Source: a virus. Taken from it: a DNA stretch of 23,514 nucleotides. The position numbers were made by a program, and so were the translations under genes. The stretch lies in IMG/VR virus record IMGVR_UViG_3300031566_000375, positions 1 through 23,514 of that record; one strand, written 5' to 3'. The number at the start of each line of letters is the position of its first letter. Position 1 is the stretch's first letter. This document shows positions 6,913-12,968 of the stretch, piece after piece. The notes under the pieces are model-generated. The model saw only the letters and a program-made list of their open reading frames with translations. It was not told the origin of the DNA and made no database searches.

Positions 6913-7970
6913 TTTACCGTGTCACTAACCTGAACGATAGTGGCGCGGGCAGTCTCCGAGCAGCACTGGAAGCGAGCGGATTTCGAGTAGTGGTATTCGA
7001 TGTGGCGGGGACAGTTGAGCTGGTGTCCCAAATCATGATCCGCAATCCGAACATCGAAGTACGTGGGCAGACTGCACCTGGTGGCGGGATCTGCGTGAAG
7101 GGCGGCTACATTGCGATTGAGGCGGCAGATGTGACGTTGCGGTACCTGCGACTGAGGCCAGGAGCCACGGATGAGGTGGATGCACTACAGATCAACGCCC
7201 CGGCGCGGCGCGTGTTGATCGATCACTGCAGCCTGTCGTGGGCCGTGGACGAAAACCTGGATTTGTACGGCAATATCCACGACATAGTGATCCGCCACTG
7301 CATTATCAGCGAGGGATTGAACGATGCTGGACACAGCAAGGGGCCGCACAGCATGGGTGCCCTAGTGGGCGGCGGCGCGGATCGCGTGTTGTTCGAGCGC
7401 TGCCTGTTTGGCCACAACAACCAGCGCAACCCGCTGGTGGCCTCTGGGCGGGCTGACGTGGTGAACTGCGTGATGTACGGCGAGGGCATCCTGTTTCACT
7501 GTAGTGGCGATCCGCGTTGGCCAGATACCCGCGTCAATTTCATCGGCAACTATCAGGGATTCCCGGCAGCGGAAACAGACCGCCTCCAGAACTACATCTG
7601 GTGGTATGAGGACGGCGTGGTGCAGGTCTACGAGCACGACACGGAGATCGATGGATACGATGGGCCACCGCTGCGCTTGCTTGACGGTTATCCGGGCACA
7701 GTTGAAGACCACCTGGAGGATGTACCATTCCCTCCATTGTATGGTGGCGAACCACTGAGCGCGATGGATGCGTTGGCTGACGTTCTCGCCAATGCTGGGG
7801 CCACGCTGCCACAGCGGGATATGGTAGATGCGCGGATTGTGGCAGATGTGCAGAATGGGACGGGCGGCATCATCGACGATCCAGCAGACGTGGGCGGCTG
7901 GCCGGACTTGACGGTCTATTCACCTAATCAGACATGGGCACATAGGAGCAGGGCATGTACATCAGCCTGA
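6909..7970 (+). CDS. Pectate-lyase-like parallel beta-helix protein (own TTG start or frameshift product)
   Basis: A 353-residue domain, counted from TTG 6909, opens 'LIYRVTNLNDSGAGSLRAAL' and continues 'VVFDVAGTVEL', 'IEVRGQTAPGGGICVKG', 'VTLRYLRLRPG', 'VLIDHCSLSWAVDENLDLYG', 'IVIRHCIISEGLNDAGHSKG', 'GHNNQRNPLV'. This is the order of bacterial pectate lyase (PL1-like) proteins, including the DHCS-x-SW-x-x-DE segment and the Arg in 'QRNP'. The usual N-terminal AFPGAEGFG cap is absent; the LamG gene lies where it would be. There is no ATG before the domain and no good SD before the TTG, so translation by -1 frameshift from the LamG gene is attractive. It would cleave acidic polysaccharide or serve as a binding helix. 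It overlaps the connector gene by 16 bases. Confidence 0.8.
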   Translation: MIYRVTNLNDSGAGSLRAALEASGFRVVVFDVAGTVELVSQIMIRNPNIEVRGQTAPGGGICVKGGYIAIEAADVTLRYLRLRPGATDEVDALQINAPARRVLIDHCSLSWAVDENLDLYGNIHDIVIRHCIISEGLNDAGHSKGPHSMGALVGGGADRVLFERCLFGHNNQRNPLVASGRADVVNCVMYGEGILFHCSGDPRWPDTRVNFIGNYQGFPAAETDRLQNYIWWYEDGVVQVYEHDTEIDGYDGPPLRLLDGYPGTVEDHLEDVPFPPLYGGEPLSAMDALADVLANAGATLPQRDMVDARIVADVQNGTGGIIDDPADVGGWPDLTVYSPNQTWAHRSRACTSA

Positions 7971-9064
7971 GCGAACTTAGAGACTACCTGGACCTGGAGG
8001 ACACCGACACCTATACGCCGGCCTTCGGGGCCGACACGCTGACCCTGGCGAGCGTCCCGTTTCGCAACACGCTCAAGACGGGGACAGAGGTCACGGTGGC
8101 ATCGACGCTGGCCGACCCGCCTGCACCGCTGGTGGAGGGCACGGTCTACTATGTGATCCTGGGCGCTGACCAGGTGATCCAGCTTGCCGCCACCAGCGCA
8201 CTCGCTGCCGTGCCCACGCCTATCGTCCTGACCGACGACGGGACGGGCACGCACACCATCACCCGGGAGGACGCGGACACGGCGCTGCTCACCGACGCCA
8301 TCAGCGCAGCACAGACCTATATCGAGTCGCAGACCAACCGCACCTTTGAGGCAGCGGAGGACATCCGCTACTACGGGCGCGACGCGCTGAGCGACGAGGA
8401 CCGCCGCCTGCTGCTGGTGGATGGCGATCTGGTGACGGGGAACACGCTGACCAACGGCGACTTTCAGGCGGGCACAACCTATGTGCCGGCATTTGCTGCC
8501 GATAGGCTGACGCTGGCCAGCACTGCGGTCTGGGATGCGCTGATAGCGGCCACGCCGCTGACGGTGACCTCGACCACCCACGACCCGCCCGCGCCGTTGG
8601 TGGAGGGGACGGTGTACTATGCCATCCTGCTCGTTTCGCCGGGCATCCAAGTGGCTGCAACCGCTGCACTGGCCCTGGCAGGCACGGCGATCACCCTGAC
8701 CGACAACGGGACGGGCACGCACACGGTCGTGCCTGAAGGAACCCCGATCCCGAACACGGAATACTGGCTGCACCCGCGCAACCTGGGGCCGCCCTACTTC
8801 GGCATCCGGCTGAAGACGGACAGCACCTACTCGTGGACGTTTGACACCGACTGTTTCGTGAGCGTCAACGGCGATTGGGCCTACAGCGCGGCAGTGCCGG
8901 GGGATATCAAGGAGGCATGCAAAGTGCTGGCCGCGTTCGCTTATAGAAGGAAAGACAGTCAGGTGTTCGAGGTCACAGCGATCCCTGGTGCGGGCGTGAT
9001 CACGATCCCACAGGGCATACCGGCGGGCATAACCGACGTTCTGACATACTACAAGAGGCACTGA
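7955..9064 (+). CDS. Head-tail connector (gp6-like) with two inserted beta domains
   Basis: A 369-residue protein, ATG 7955 with AGGAG upstream. The connector core is split: residues 1-19 (MYISLSELRDYLDLED), 103-170 ('TALLTDAISAAQTYIESQTNRTF' helix pair and 'RYYGRD'), and 260-369 ('YWLHPRNLGPPYFGIRL', 'SWTFDTDC', 'PGDIKEACKVLAAFAYRRK', 'ITDVLTYYKR'). That pattern is the adaptor placed between portal and tail in siphophages. Residues 20-102 and 177-259 are two similar domains (both contain DPPAPLVEGTVYY, then I-Q-L/V-AAT, then LTD-x-GTGTHT). Without them the core is about 203 residues, a normal connector length. It ends TGATG into the tail terminator gene. Confidence 0.8.
   Translation: MYISLSELRDYLDLEDTDTYTPAFGADTLTLASVPFRNTLKTGTEVTVASTLADPPAPLVEGTVYYVILGADQVIQLAATSALAAVPTPIVLTDDGTGTHTITREDADTALLTDAISAAQTYIESQTNRTFEAAEDIRYYGRDALSDEDRRLLLVDGDLVTGNTLTNGDFQAGTTYVPAFAADRLTLASTAVWDALIAATPLTVTSTTHDPPAPLVEGTVYYAILLVSPGIQVAATAALALAGTAITLTDNGTGTHTVVPEGTPIPNTEYWLHPRNLGPPYFGIRLKTDSTYSWTFDTDCFVSVNGDWAYSAAVPGDIKEACKVLAAFAYRRKDSQVFEVTAIPGAGVITIPQGIPAGITDVLTYYKRH
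8012..8731 (+). repeat. Duplicated domain-coding repeat inside the connector gene
   Basis: Copy A spans about 8012-8260 and copy B about 8483-8731. The two encode similar 83-residue beta domains, and the DNA is also clearly related (for example the DPPAPLVEGTVYY segments at about 8114-8152 and 8581-8619). The 220-base spacer between them encodes connector core. The arrangement points to duplication of a mobile domain rather than a tandem repeat. Confidence 0.75.
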
Positions 9065-9468
9065 TGACCACCTACCGCAGCTTTGTGGATGCACTGGAGG
9101 CGCTGGTCATCACCGGCGTGGTGCGGCGCTACACGAGCGGACCGCCTGCAGGAGCACCCGGTGTGGGCGATACGCCCGCGCAGTACGTGCGCTATCCAGG
9201 CGGCGACGAGCGGGTGCTGGTATTCGGTGAGGGAGGCGGGTTTACCACGCTCCGTGCCGAGATGGTGCTCCTGGTCGAGCCGGTGGCGCAGAGCATGCAG
9301 GGCCGCAACTTCGACTTGACGGTGGATATGATGGACAACCTGGCGGCGGCGCTGCGCGGGGCTCCATGTACAATTGGGGGCAAGCTGAGCTGGTCGCTGC
9401 GCCAAATCATCGACACCGTGGCAGGCACTGACTACTGGGCCGTCTTGGCTTCGGTAGAGGGGCACTGA
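9064..9468 (+). CDS. Tail terminator / tail completion protein
   Basis: A 134-residue protein whose ATG 9064 overlaps the connector stop by one base. It starts with a helix 'TYRSFVDALEALVITGVVRR', continues with beta strands including 'TTLRAEMVLLVEPVAQSMQGRNFDLTVDMMDNLAAALRG', and ends 'LSWSLRQIIDTVAGTDYWAVLASVEGH'. Size, alpha-beta order and position after the connector match siphophage tail terminators (lambda gpU-like role), which cap the finished tail tube and join it to the head. The assignment is mostly positional and structural. The tail-tube gene would normally follow closely, but here about 3 kb of accessory genes intervene. Confidence 0.65.
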   Translation: MTTYRSFVDALEALVITGVVRRYTSGPPAGAPGVGDTPAQYVRYPGGDERVLVFGEGGGFTTLRAEMVLLVEPVAQSMQGRNFDLTVDMMDNLAAALRGAPCTIGGKLSWSLRQIIDTVAGTDYWAVLASVEGH

Positions 9469-9493
9469 TAACGCATCCCGAAAGGAGAGCGAA

Positions 9494-9673
9494 ATGAAGG
9501 ACAATGAAGGGTTCCGAGAATGGCCGTCTGATGCCTGTATGGGTTGCGGATGGCTACAGTGCAGCAATTGCACGATACCGGGTGGCGTATGTTGGAAGCG
9601 CCTTATCGCCGGGACATCAGTATCGGTGGCCGACCTTCTGGTCAAGCTCGGCATCATCCAGAGAATCGGATGA
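9494..9673 (+). CDS. 59-residue Cys-rich small protein
   Basis: ATG 9494 lies behind AAAGGAGAG of the first 29-bp leader and the frame closes at TGA 9671-9673. The protein carries Cys15-x2-Cys18-x4-Cys23-x2-Cys26 and Cys33 in 'ACMGCGWLQCSNCTI', a likely zinc-binding knuckle or small ribbon, followed by a helix-like C-terminus (VADLLVKLGIIQRIG). No family is recognised. It sits at the front of the accessory island, in a stretch less GC-rich than its neighbours. A role in DNA, RNA or protein binding is conceivable but not shown. Confidence 0.6.
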   Translation: MKDNEGFREWPSDACMGCGWLQCSNCTIPGGVCWKRLIAGTSVSVADLLVKLGIIQRIG

Positions 9674-9708
9674 GACTCCTTAACATCGGCGTAGAAGGCA
9701 ACGTATAA
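9670..9708 (+). pseudogene. Remnant of the methyltransferase gene start (12-codon mini-ORF)
   Basis: ATG 9670 overlaps the stop of the Cys-rich gene and encodes MRLLNIGVEGNV before a TAA. Bases 9673-9690 match 10069-10086 at 16 of 18 positions, where the intact methyltransferase encodes R-L-L-N-I-G. This looks like the original first codons of the methyltransferase gene, left behind when the second small gene and its leader were inserted. It could still act as a tiny coupling peptide. Confidence 0.6.
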
Positions 9709-9730
9709 CGCATCCCGAAAGGAGAGCGAA

Positions 9731-10078
9731 ATGGGAATGAGTAGGCGCAAGTTTATGGAGGGCACGCTGGGTGCTCTGGGTGGGCTTATTGCATCTGGTG
9801 GGACACTGGGTGCCGCATTGGCAAGTGACCGCCGCGAACAGAACATGATCGAGATATACGCCGCCGACAATCCATTCGTCACCCTATGGCTCAATGGAAA
9901 AGATATCTCCATAGATGCTACGGGCTGTCGTGTTTATTGTGAACCAGGTAAGGTGATATGGGGCTGGGCCGAGGTTGTTGTACGCAGTGACCAAGGCGGC
10001 ATCATCGCGGGACCAGATCACAAGCCCCTAGTGCGTCGGCGCTATGGATGGGTGCGGTGGGCACACCAAGACTACTAA
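9731..10078 (+). CDS. Small protein with Tat-like signal sequence
   Basis: A 115-residue protein starts at ATG 9731 (or 9737) behind the second 29-bp leader. The N-terminus reads MGMSRRKFMEGTLGALGG, continuing IASGGTLGAALA: a twin-arginine S-R-R-x-F motif, a weakly hydrophobic Gly/Ala/Leu core and a possible A-L-A-S cleavage near residue 32. The mature part (from about NMIEIYAADN) is beta-rich: 'PFVTLWLNGKDIS', 'CRVYCEPGKVIWGWAEVVVR'. The family is not recognised. If functional, the Tat system would export the folded protein, for example for surface exclusion. The 3' end overlaps the methyltransferase start by 31 bases. Confidence 0.65.
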   Translation: MGMSRRKFMEGTLGALGGLIASGGTLGAALASDRREQNMIEIYAADNPFVTLWLNGKDISIDATGCRVYCEPGKVIWGWAEVVVRSDQGGIIAGPDHKPLVRRRYGWVRWAHQDY

Positions 10079-10839
10079 ACATCGGCTCCGGCCCGGCGAG
10101 CCTCACCATCCCCGCCTACTACGAGGACTGGGACGCGGTGCGGCTGGACATCGAGCCGCGCAACGAGCCCGATCTGCTGATGGACGCAATGGACCTGGAC
10201 ACGCTGGAGGCGAGCCAGTTCGATGCGGCCTATGCGTCGCACCTGCTGGAACATATCTACCCGCAGGGCCTGGAGCGCTTCATGCGCGGTGTGCATCACG
10301 TCCTGGTGGCCGACGGCTTCGTGGACTTTCGCGTGCCCGACGCCCTGGCGGCGTGCAGGAGGGCGACAGAGGACGGCACCCTGGACGCACCCTGCTACAC
10401 CGTGGCGGTGGGGACGGTCACGGCCTGGGACATGCTCTATGGCTACTTGCACTATCAGCAGGTGATGGGGCCGGCGATGGCGCACCACAATGGTTTCAGC
10501 CAGCAGACGCTTACCGGGACGCTACAGGCGTTCGGCTTCGGGCGGGTGTACATCGCCCGCAACGAGTGGGAGATGGGCGCTATCGGCTGCAAGACGGACC
10601 TGGACGATGACATGAAAGAGAGGATTGGCCTTGACAGAGCAACGGGTGAGCATCGCCTTGTGCATTCCGACGATGGGGCCGCCAACGTGGAGCCTGTTCG
10701 ACAGCTTCGGCCTGTGGCAGAGCTACCACTACGCGACCCATCCCGACGTTCCGGTAACGGTCATTCGCCCGCCGCGCTCGCTGCCGGTGGACGTGGCACG
10801 CACCTACCTCGTGCAGCGGGCCTTGGAGGGCGACTGTAG
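10048..10839 (+). CDS. Class I SAM-dependent methyltransferase
   Basis: The 263-codon frame starts at ATG 10048 inside the previous gene. The core from residue 8 reads 'RLLNIGSGPASLTIP' (SAM-binding motif I), 'AVRLDIEPRNEPDLLMDAMD' (acidic residue after strand 2 and motif II), 'FDAAYASHLLEHI' (motif IV) and 'VLVADGFVDFRVPDAL', typical of Rossmann methyltransferases of the Methyltransf_11 type. The substrate is unknown. The real protein probably ended near residue 195 (DDDMKERIGL). From there to 10839 the frame runs 209 bases over the glycosyltransferase gene and reads Arg/Gly/Pro-rich shadow sequence, so the natural stop seems lost or the extension is tolerated. The start was apparently rebuilt after an insertion. 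Confidence 0.8.
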   Translation: MGAVGTPRLLNIGSGPASLTIPAYYEDWDAVRLDIEPRNEPDLLMDAMDLDTLEASQFDAAYASHLLEHIYPQGLERFMRGVHHVLVADGFVDFRVPDALAACRRATEDGTLDAPCYTVAVGTVTAWDMLYGYLHYQQVMGPAMAHHNGFSQQTLTGTLQAFGFGRVYIARNEWEMGAIGCKTDLDDDMKERIGLDRATGEHRLVHSDDGAANVEPVRQLRPVAELPLRDPSRRSGNGHSPAALAAGGRGTHLPRAAGLGGRL

Positions 10840-11392
10840 CCATGTGTGGTTCACCGACCAGGACGCGGCGTACACGCCGGACACGCTGGAGCGCCTGCTG
10901 GCCTGGGACGTGCCTATCGTCGGGGTGCTATGCATGATCCGCGCCTCGACATGGTGCATGCCGATGGCCTTCAAAGGCGAGAAGGAAGACGAGCCGGGGA
11001 AGTACCTCGTCCTGGTGGACGAGCCATATAACTACTTGCGCGAGCATGCCAACGTCGAGACGAACGACCCGCAGGCCATCAGCCCGATACCGGAGGGCAG
11101 CCTGTGGGACGTGGACATCACCGGGTGCCACTGCCTACTCATCAAGCGGGAAGTGCTTGAGGCGCTGGAGCCGCCGTGGTTTAGCGGCCTGCCGGGCCAG
11201 GAGGATATGTACTTTTGCCGCAAGGCGTCGGCGGCGGGCTTCCCGATTTACGTGGATTTCAGCACCATCGCCGGCCACGCCACAGGCGAGCGCATCATCG
11301 GCGTGTACGACTTTATGGCACACTACATTTTCCAGTCCTTGCTGGAGGGAATAGATGTCGGAATCGCAAACCGAACCACAGAAGATGCGTAA
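10631..11392 (+). CDS. GT-A-type glycosyltransferase
   Basis: The likely start is TTG 10631, seven bases after GAGAGG; TTG 10625 and GTG 10646 are alternatives. The 253-residue protein has 'RVSIALCIPTMGPPTW' (GT-A first strand), 'HVWFTDQDAAYTPDTLERLL' (a D-x-D-like metal/nucleotide-sugar site), 'ITGCHCLLIKREVLEAL', 'GLPGQEDMYFCRKASAAGF' (acceptor-side ED motif) and 'STIAGHAT'. It would transfer a sugar from a nucleotide-sugar donor in the cytoplasm; the acceptor, perhaps a virion protein or phage DNA, is unknown. It overlaps the methyltransferase frame upstream and the next gene by 38 bases, suggesting one accessory cassette. Confidence 0.82.
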   Translation: MTEQRVSIALCIPTMGPPTWSLFDSFGLWQSYHYATHPDVPVTVIRPPRSLPVDVARTYLVQRALEGDCSHVWFTDQDAAYTPDTLERLLAWDVPIVGVLCMIRASTWCMPMAFKGEKEDEPGKYLVLVDEPYNYLREHANVETNDPQAISPIPEGSLWDVDITGCHCLLIKREVLEALEPPWFSGLPGQEDMYFCRKASAAGFPIYVDFSTIAGHATGERIIGVYDFMAHYIFQSLLEGIDVGIANRTTEDA

Positions 11393-11612
11393 GAGCTGCA
11401 CCTATCGGATCAACGGCGCCCTGTGCATTCGCGCCTCGGGAGCCTGGATACCGGCGGGCGTCATCGCCGACCTATCCGACTGCGAGGACGCGTTCATCAC
11501 CTGGGCGCTCAAGGGCGGGTTGATCGAGACGGCGGACCCCACGGATGAGGAGCCGCTGTTCAATCAAGCTGTGGGCGCGGTCAAACGCAAACCGTGCCCG
11601 TGTGGGAACTGA
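11355..11612 (+). CDS. Small protein of unknown function, glycosyltransferase-linked
   Basis: An 85-residue protein, ATG 11355 behind GGAGGGA within the end of the glycosyltransferase gene. The middle has 'CTYRINGALCIRASGAWIP' and 'DAFITWALKGGLIE', suggesting a small alpha-beta domain, and the C-terminus is Lys/Cys-rich (KRKPCPCGN) with a Cys-Pro-Cys-Gly that could bind metal. No family recognised. Its stop TGA (11610-11612) abuts the stop of the converging homing endonuclease gene (TGATCA). It may be a late-operon protein whose downstream neighbour was originally the tail-tube gene. Confidence 0.6.
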   Translation: MSESQTEPQKMRKSCTYRINGALCIRASGAWIPAGVIADLSDCEDAFITWALKGGLIETADPTDEEPLFNQAVGAVKRKPCPCGN

Positions 11613-12395
11613 TCACCAATCGTCCGCAATAGTCTTCTTGCGGGGCAAGTATACGGAGCAGTTTTGATAAAGACATCGGGCAACATTGCGAGAGGTTCTG
11701 GTGTCACACCACAGACGGAATATACCAGGCCCGCGCCCTATAGAGACAGCCGCACTGGGCCTAAGGGCAAGGACAAAAGAGCGGAATTGCATGAGCAGGG
11801 GCTCTGTTCCGCAAAGCCTCAGGGAGGGATATTTTCCCTTGGCCATGAACAGACATCCGTCTCCGTCTACGAGGCCTCGCCAGAAGTGGCGATTAGCGTC
11901 CAGTTGGCGCACATATCCGGATGCGGATTTACTAGCGGTTATTCCAAACTGTGAAAGCGCGGAGACAAGATGCTTGGAGCGAACCTGATAGCGAGCCTTC
12001 GGCTTGGTACTGAATGAATCAGTTCTAGAACAGCTCGTTATCTTATGGCCCGACTTGAGGAATACACGGAATCGTTCAAGGTGTGCTTGGTCTTCCGACG
12101 AAAGTTCCACAGAAATGCATGGAGAATGGCCATCTTGATAGCTAATGCAACCATCGGCCATAAGAAATCCGGCCCAGTAAGCGGACTCTTCAGTGATGTT
12201 GTCAAAGACTGACTCATCGAGCGGCATTGTGCGAGCTGGTCCCTGCGGACGCCTGGGAATATCGCGGCGTTTGAGCAGGCCCAATATGGCCTTGTGCGTA
12301 ACACCATAACGGGCAGCCAAAATGCCGGATGAATCACCTTGGCGGTATTCGGAAATCATCTGTTGTACCTGTTCGCGTGTAAGATGCTTGGCCAT
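11613..12395 (-). CDS. LAGLIDADG homing endonuclease with N-terminal HTH
   Basis: A 260-residue minus-strand gene, ATG at 12395 with AGGGAG upstream, transcribed against the late operon. Residues 5-48 form a helix-turn-helix (LTREQVQQMISEYRQGD, then AARYGVTHKAILGLLKRR). Residues 74-84 (YWAGFLMADGC) and 171-182 (FWRGLVDGDGCL) are two LAGLIDADG-type motifs, each with the acidic Asp that binds metal, so the enzyme should be a monomeric double-motif nuclease cutting a long DNA site. It is freestanding, with no intron or intein parts seen. The gene has clearly lower GC (about 45% in a sample at 12061-12120) than the tail gene beside it (about 67% at 12661-12720), as expected for an invader. It separates the small gene at 11355 from the tail-tube gene. 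Confidence 0.9.
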   Translation of the reverse strand: MAKHLTREQVQQMISEYRQGDSSGILAARYGVTHKAILGLLKRRDIPRRPQGPARTMPLDESVFDNITEESAYWAGFLMADGCISYQDGHSPCISVELSSEDQAHLERFRVFLKSGHKITSCSRTDSFSTKPKARYQVRSKHLVSALSQFGITASKSASGYVRQLDANRHFWRGLVDGDGCLFMAKGKYPSLRLCGTEPLLMQFRSFVLALRPSAAVSIGRGPGIFRLWCDTRTSRNVARCLYQNCSVYLPRKKTIADDW

Positions 12396-12427
12396 GTGTG
12401 TTCTCCCTATGCTCTACCAATAGGGAC

Positions 12428-12456
12428 ATTATAAGCCAAAGTAGGTGTGTTGTCAA
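12428..12456 (-). promoter_or_regulatory. Consensus sigma-70 promoter for the homing endonuclease gene
   Basis: On the minus strand TTGACA (12456-12451) and TATAAT (12433-12428) are separated by exactly 17 bases, a perfect match to the housekeeping consensus. The start ATG is 33 bases downstream of the -10 end, with AGGGAG in between. It fires leftward, antisense to the late genes. Confidence 0.85.
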
Positions 12457-12469
12457 CTTGAGTTGACAA
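12450..12469. promoter_or_regulatory. 20-bp palindromic operator overlapping the -35 box
   Basis: TTGTCAACT-TG-AGTTGACAA is a perfect 9+9 bp inverted repeat that covers the leftward -35 box. A dimeric repressor bound here would block the promoter; the HTH of the endonuclease or a host repressor are candidates. In the rightward late mRNA the same bases form an 8-bp hairpin just before the AAAGGAG site of the tail-tube gene, so it may also affect that gene's translation. Confidence 0.65.
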
Positions 12470-12482
12470 AGGAGTAAGCGAA

Positions 12483-12959
12483 GTGGCTCTACCGACCGGA
12501 ATTTTGTCAAGCTGCACGATGTGTGTGGAACTCAGCACAGATGGCACGACCTGGACGGACTTCAGCGACTACCTGACCGTCCTCGAGCCGACGCCCGTCA
12601 CCCGCGATAGTGGGCAGACGGCAGTGTTCGGCGAGGAAGACATGGCGATGGGCGTCGGGCGGAAGAACCCCATCGAGGTCACGATCCGGGGCGTCTACGT
12701 GGACGCGACGGCGACCACCAACCCGTTTCGCTATGTGTGGGCGCAGTGGACGACTGTCTGCGGCGGCGCGCTGGCGGTACGTTGGGCGCCTGCCGGGTGT
12801 ACTACGACCAATCAGGTGTTCAGCACGGCGACGGCGACGGGTCACTACTCACGGCTGATCAGCCAGACGCCGCCGGCCAGTAACGCCGACACCGTGGACC
12901 CGATCATGTGGGAGGCGATCGTCAAGTCGCCCAGCCTGTATCTCGCCACATACGCATAG
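12483..12959 (+). CDS. Major tail protein (tail tube)
   Basis: A 158-residue protein, GTG 12483 after AAAGGAG (12468-12474). It has the tail-tube pattern: 'CTMCVELSTDGTTWTDFSDY', 'VLEPTPVTRDSGQTAVFG', 'GVGRKNPIEVTIRGVYVD', 'NPFRYVWAQW', 'LAVRWAPAG', 'WEAIVKSPSLYLATYA'. These beta strands form the ring subunit that stacks into the tail tube around the tape measure. Length is normal. It is followed directly by the G/GT chaperones and tape measure, the standard siphophage order, which supports the call. The homing endonuclease gene and its promoter lie immediately upstream. Confidence 0.85.
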   Translation: MALPTGILSSCTMCVELSTDGTTWTDFSDYLTVLEPTPVTRDSGQTAVFGEEDMAMGVGRKNPIEVTIRGVYVDATATTNPFRYVWAQWTTVCGGALAVRWAPAGCTTTNQVFSTATATGHYSRLISQTPPASNADTVDPIMWEAIVKSPSLYLATYA

Positions 12960-12968
12960 GAGGACGCG

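Larger units (their letters stand above)
9468..9733 (+). repeat. Pair of identical 29-bp leaders (9468-9496 and 9705-9733)
   Basis: The same 29 bases, ATAACGCATCCCG then AAAGGAGAGCGAAATG, occur at 9468-9496 and 9705-9733. Each copy begins at a stop codon, carries a strong AAAGGAG ribosome-binding site, and ends in the start ATG of a different small gene. Perfect identity over 29 bases in front of unrelated genes indicates recent duplication or insertion of a gene with its leader. Confidence 0.85.

Noticed and set aside
7928-9094. 388-codon minus-strand frame opposite the connector gene
   Set aside because: Shadow of the connector gene; low-complexity Arg/Val/Gly composition and no plausible ribosome-binding site or neighbours.
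10631-10839. C-terminal extension of the methyltransferase as a real domain
   Set aside because: It reads the glycosyltransferase gene in another frame, is Arg/Gly/Pro-rich and unlike a fold; treated as a missing-stop artefact or tolerated tail.
11664-11988. Plus-strand frames inside the homing endonuclease gene
   Set aside because: They oppose a gene with two clear LAGLIDADG motifs and its own promoter, and have no good start signals.
11613-12395. Endonuclease gene as part of a group I intron or intein
   Set aside because: It is on the opposite strand to the operon, lies between intact genes, and no split gene or splice-type sequence flanks it.
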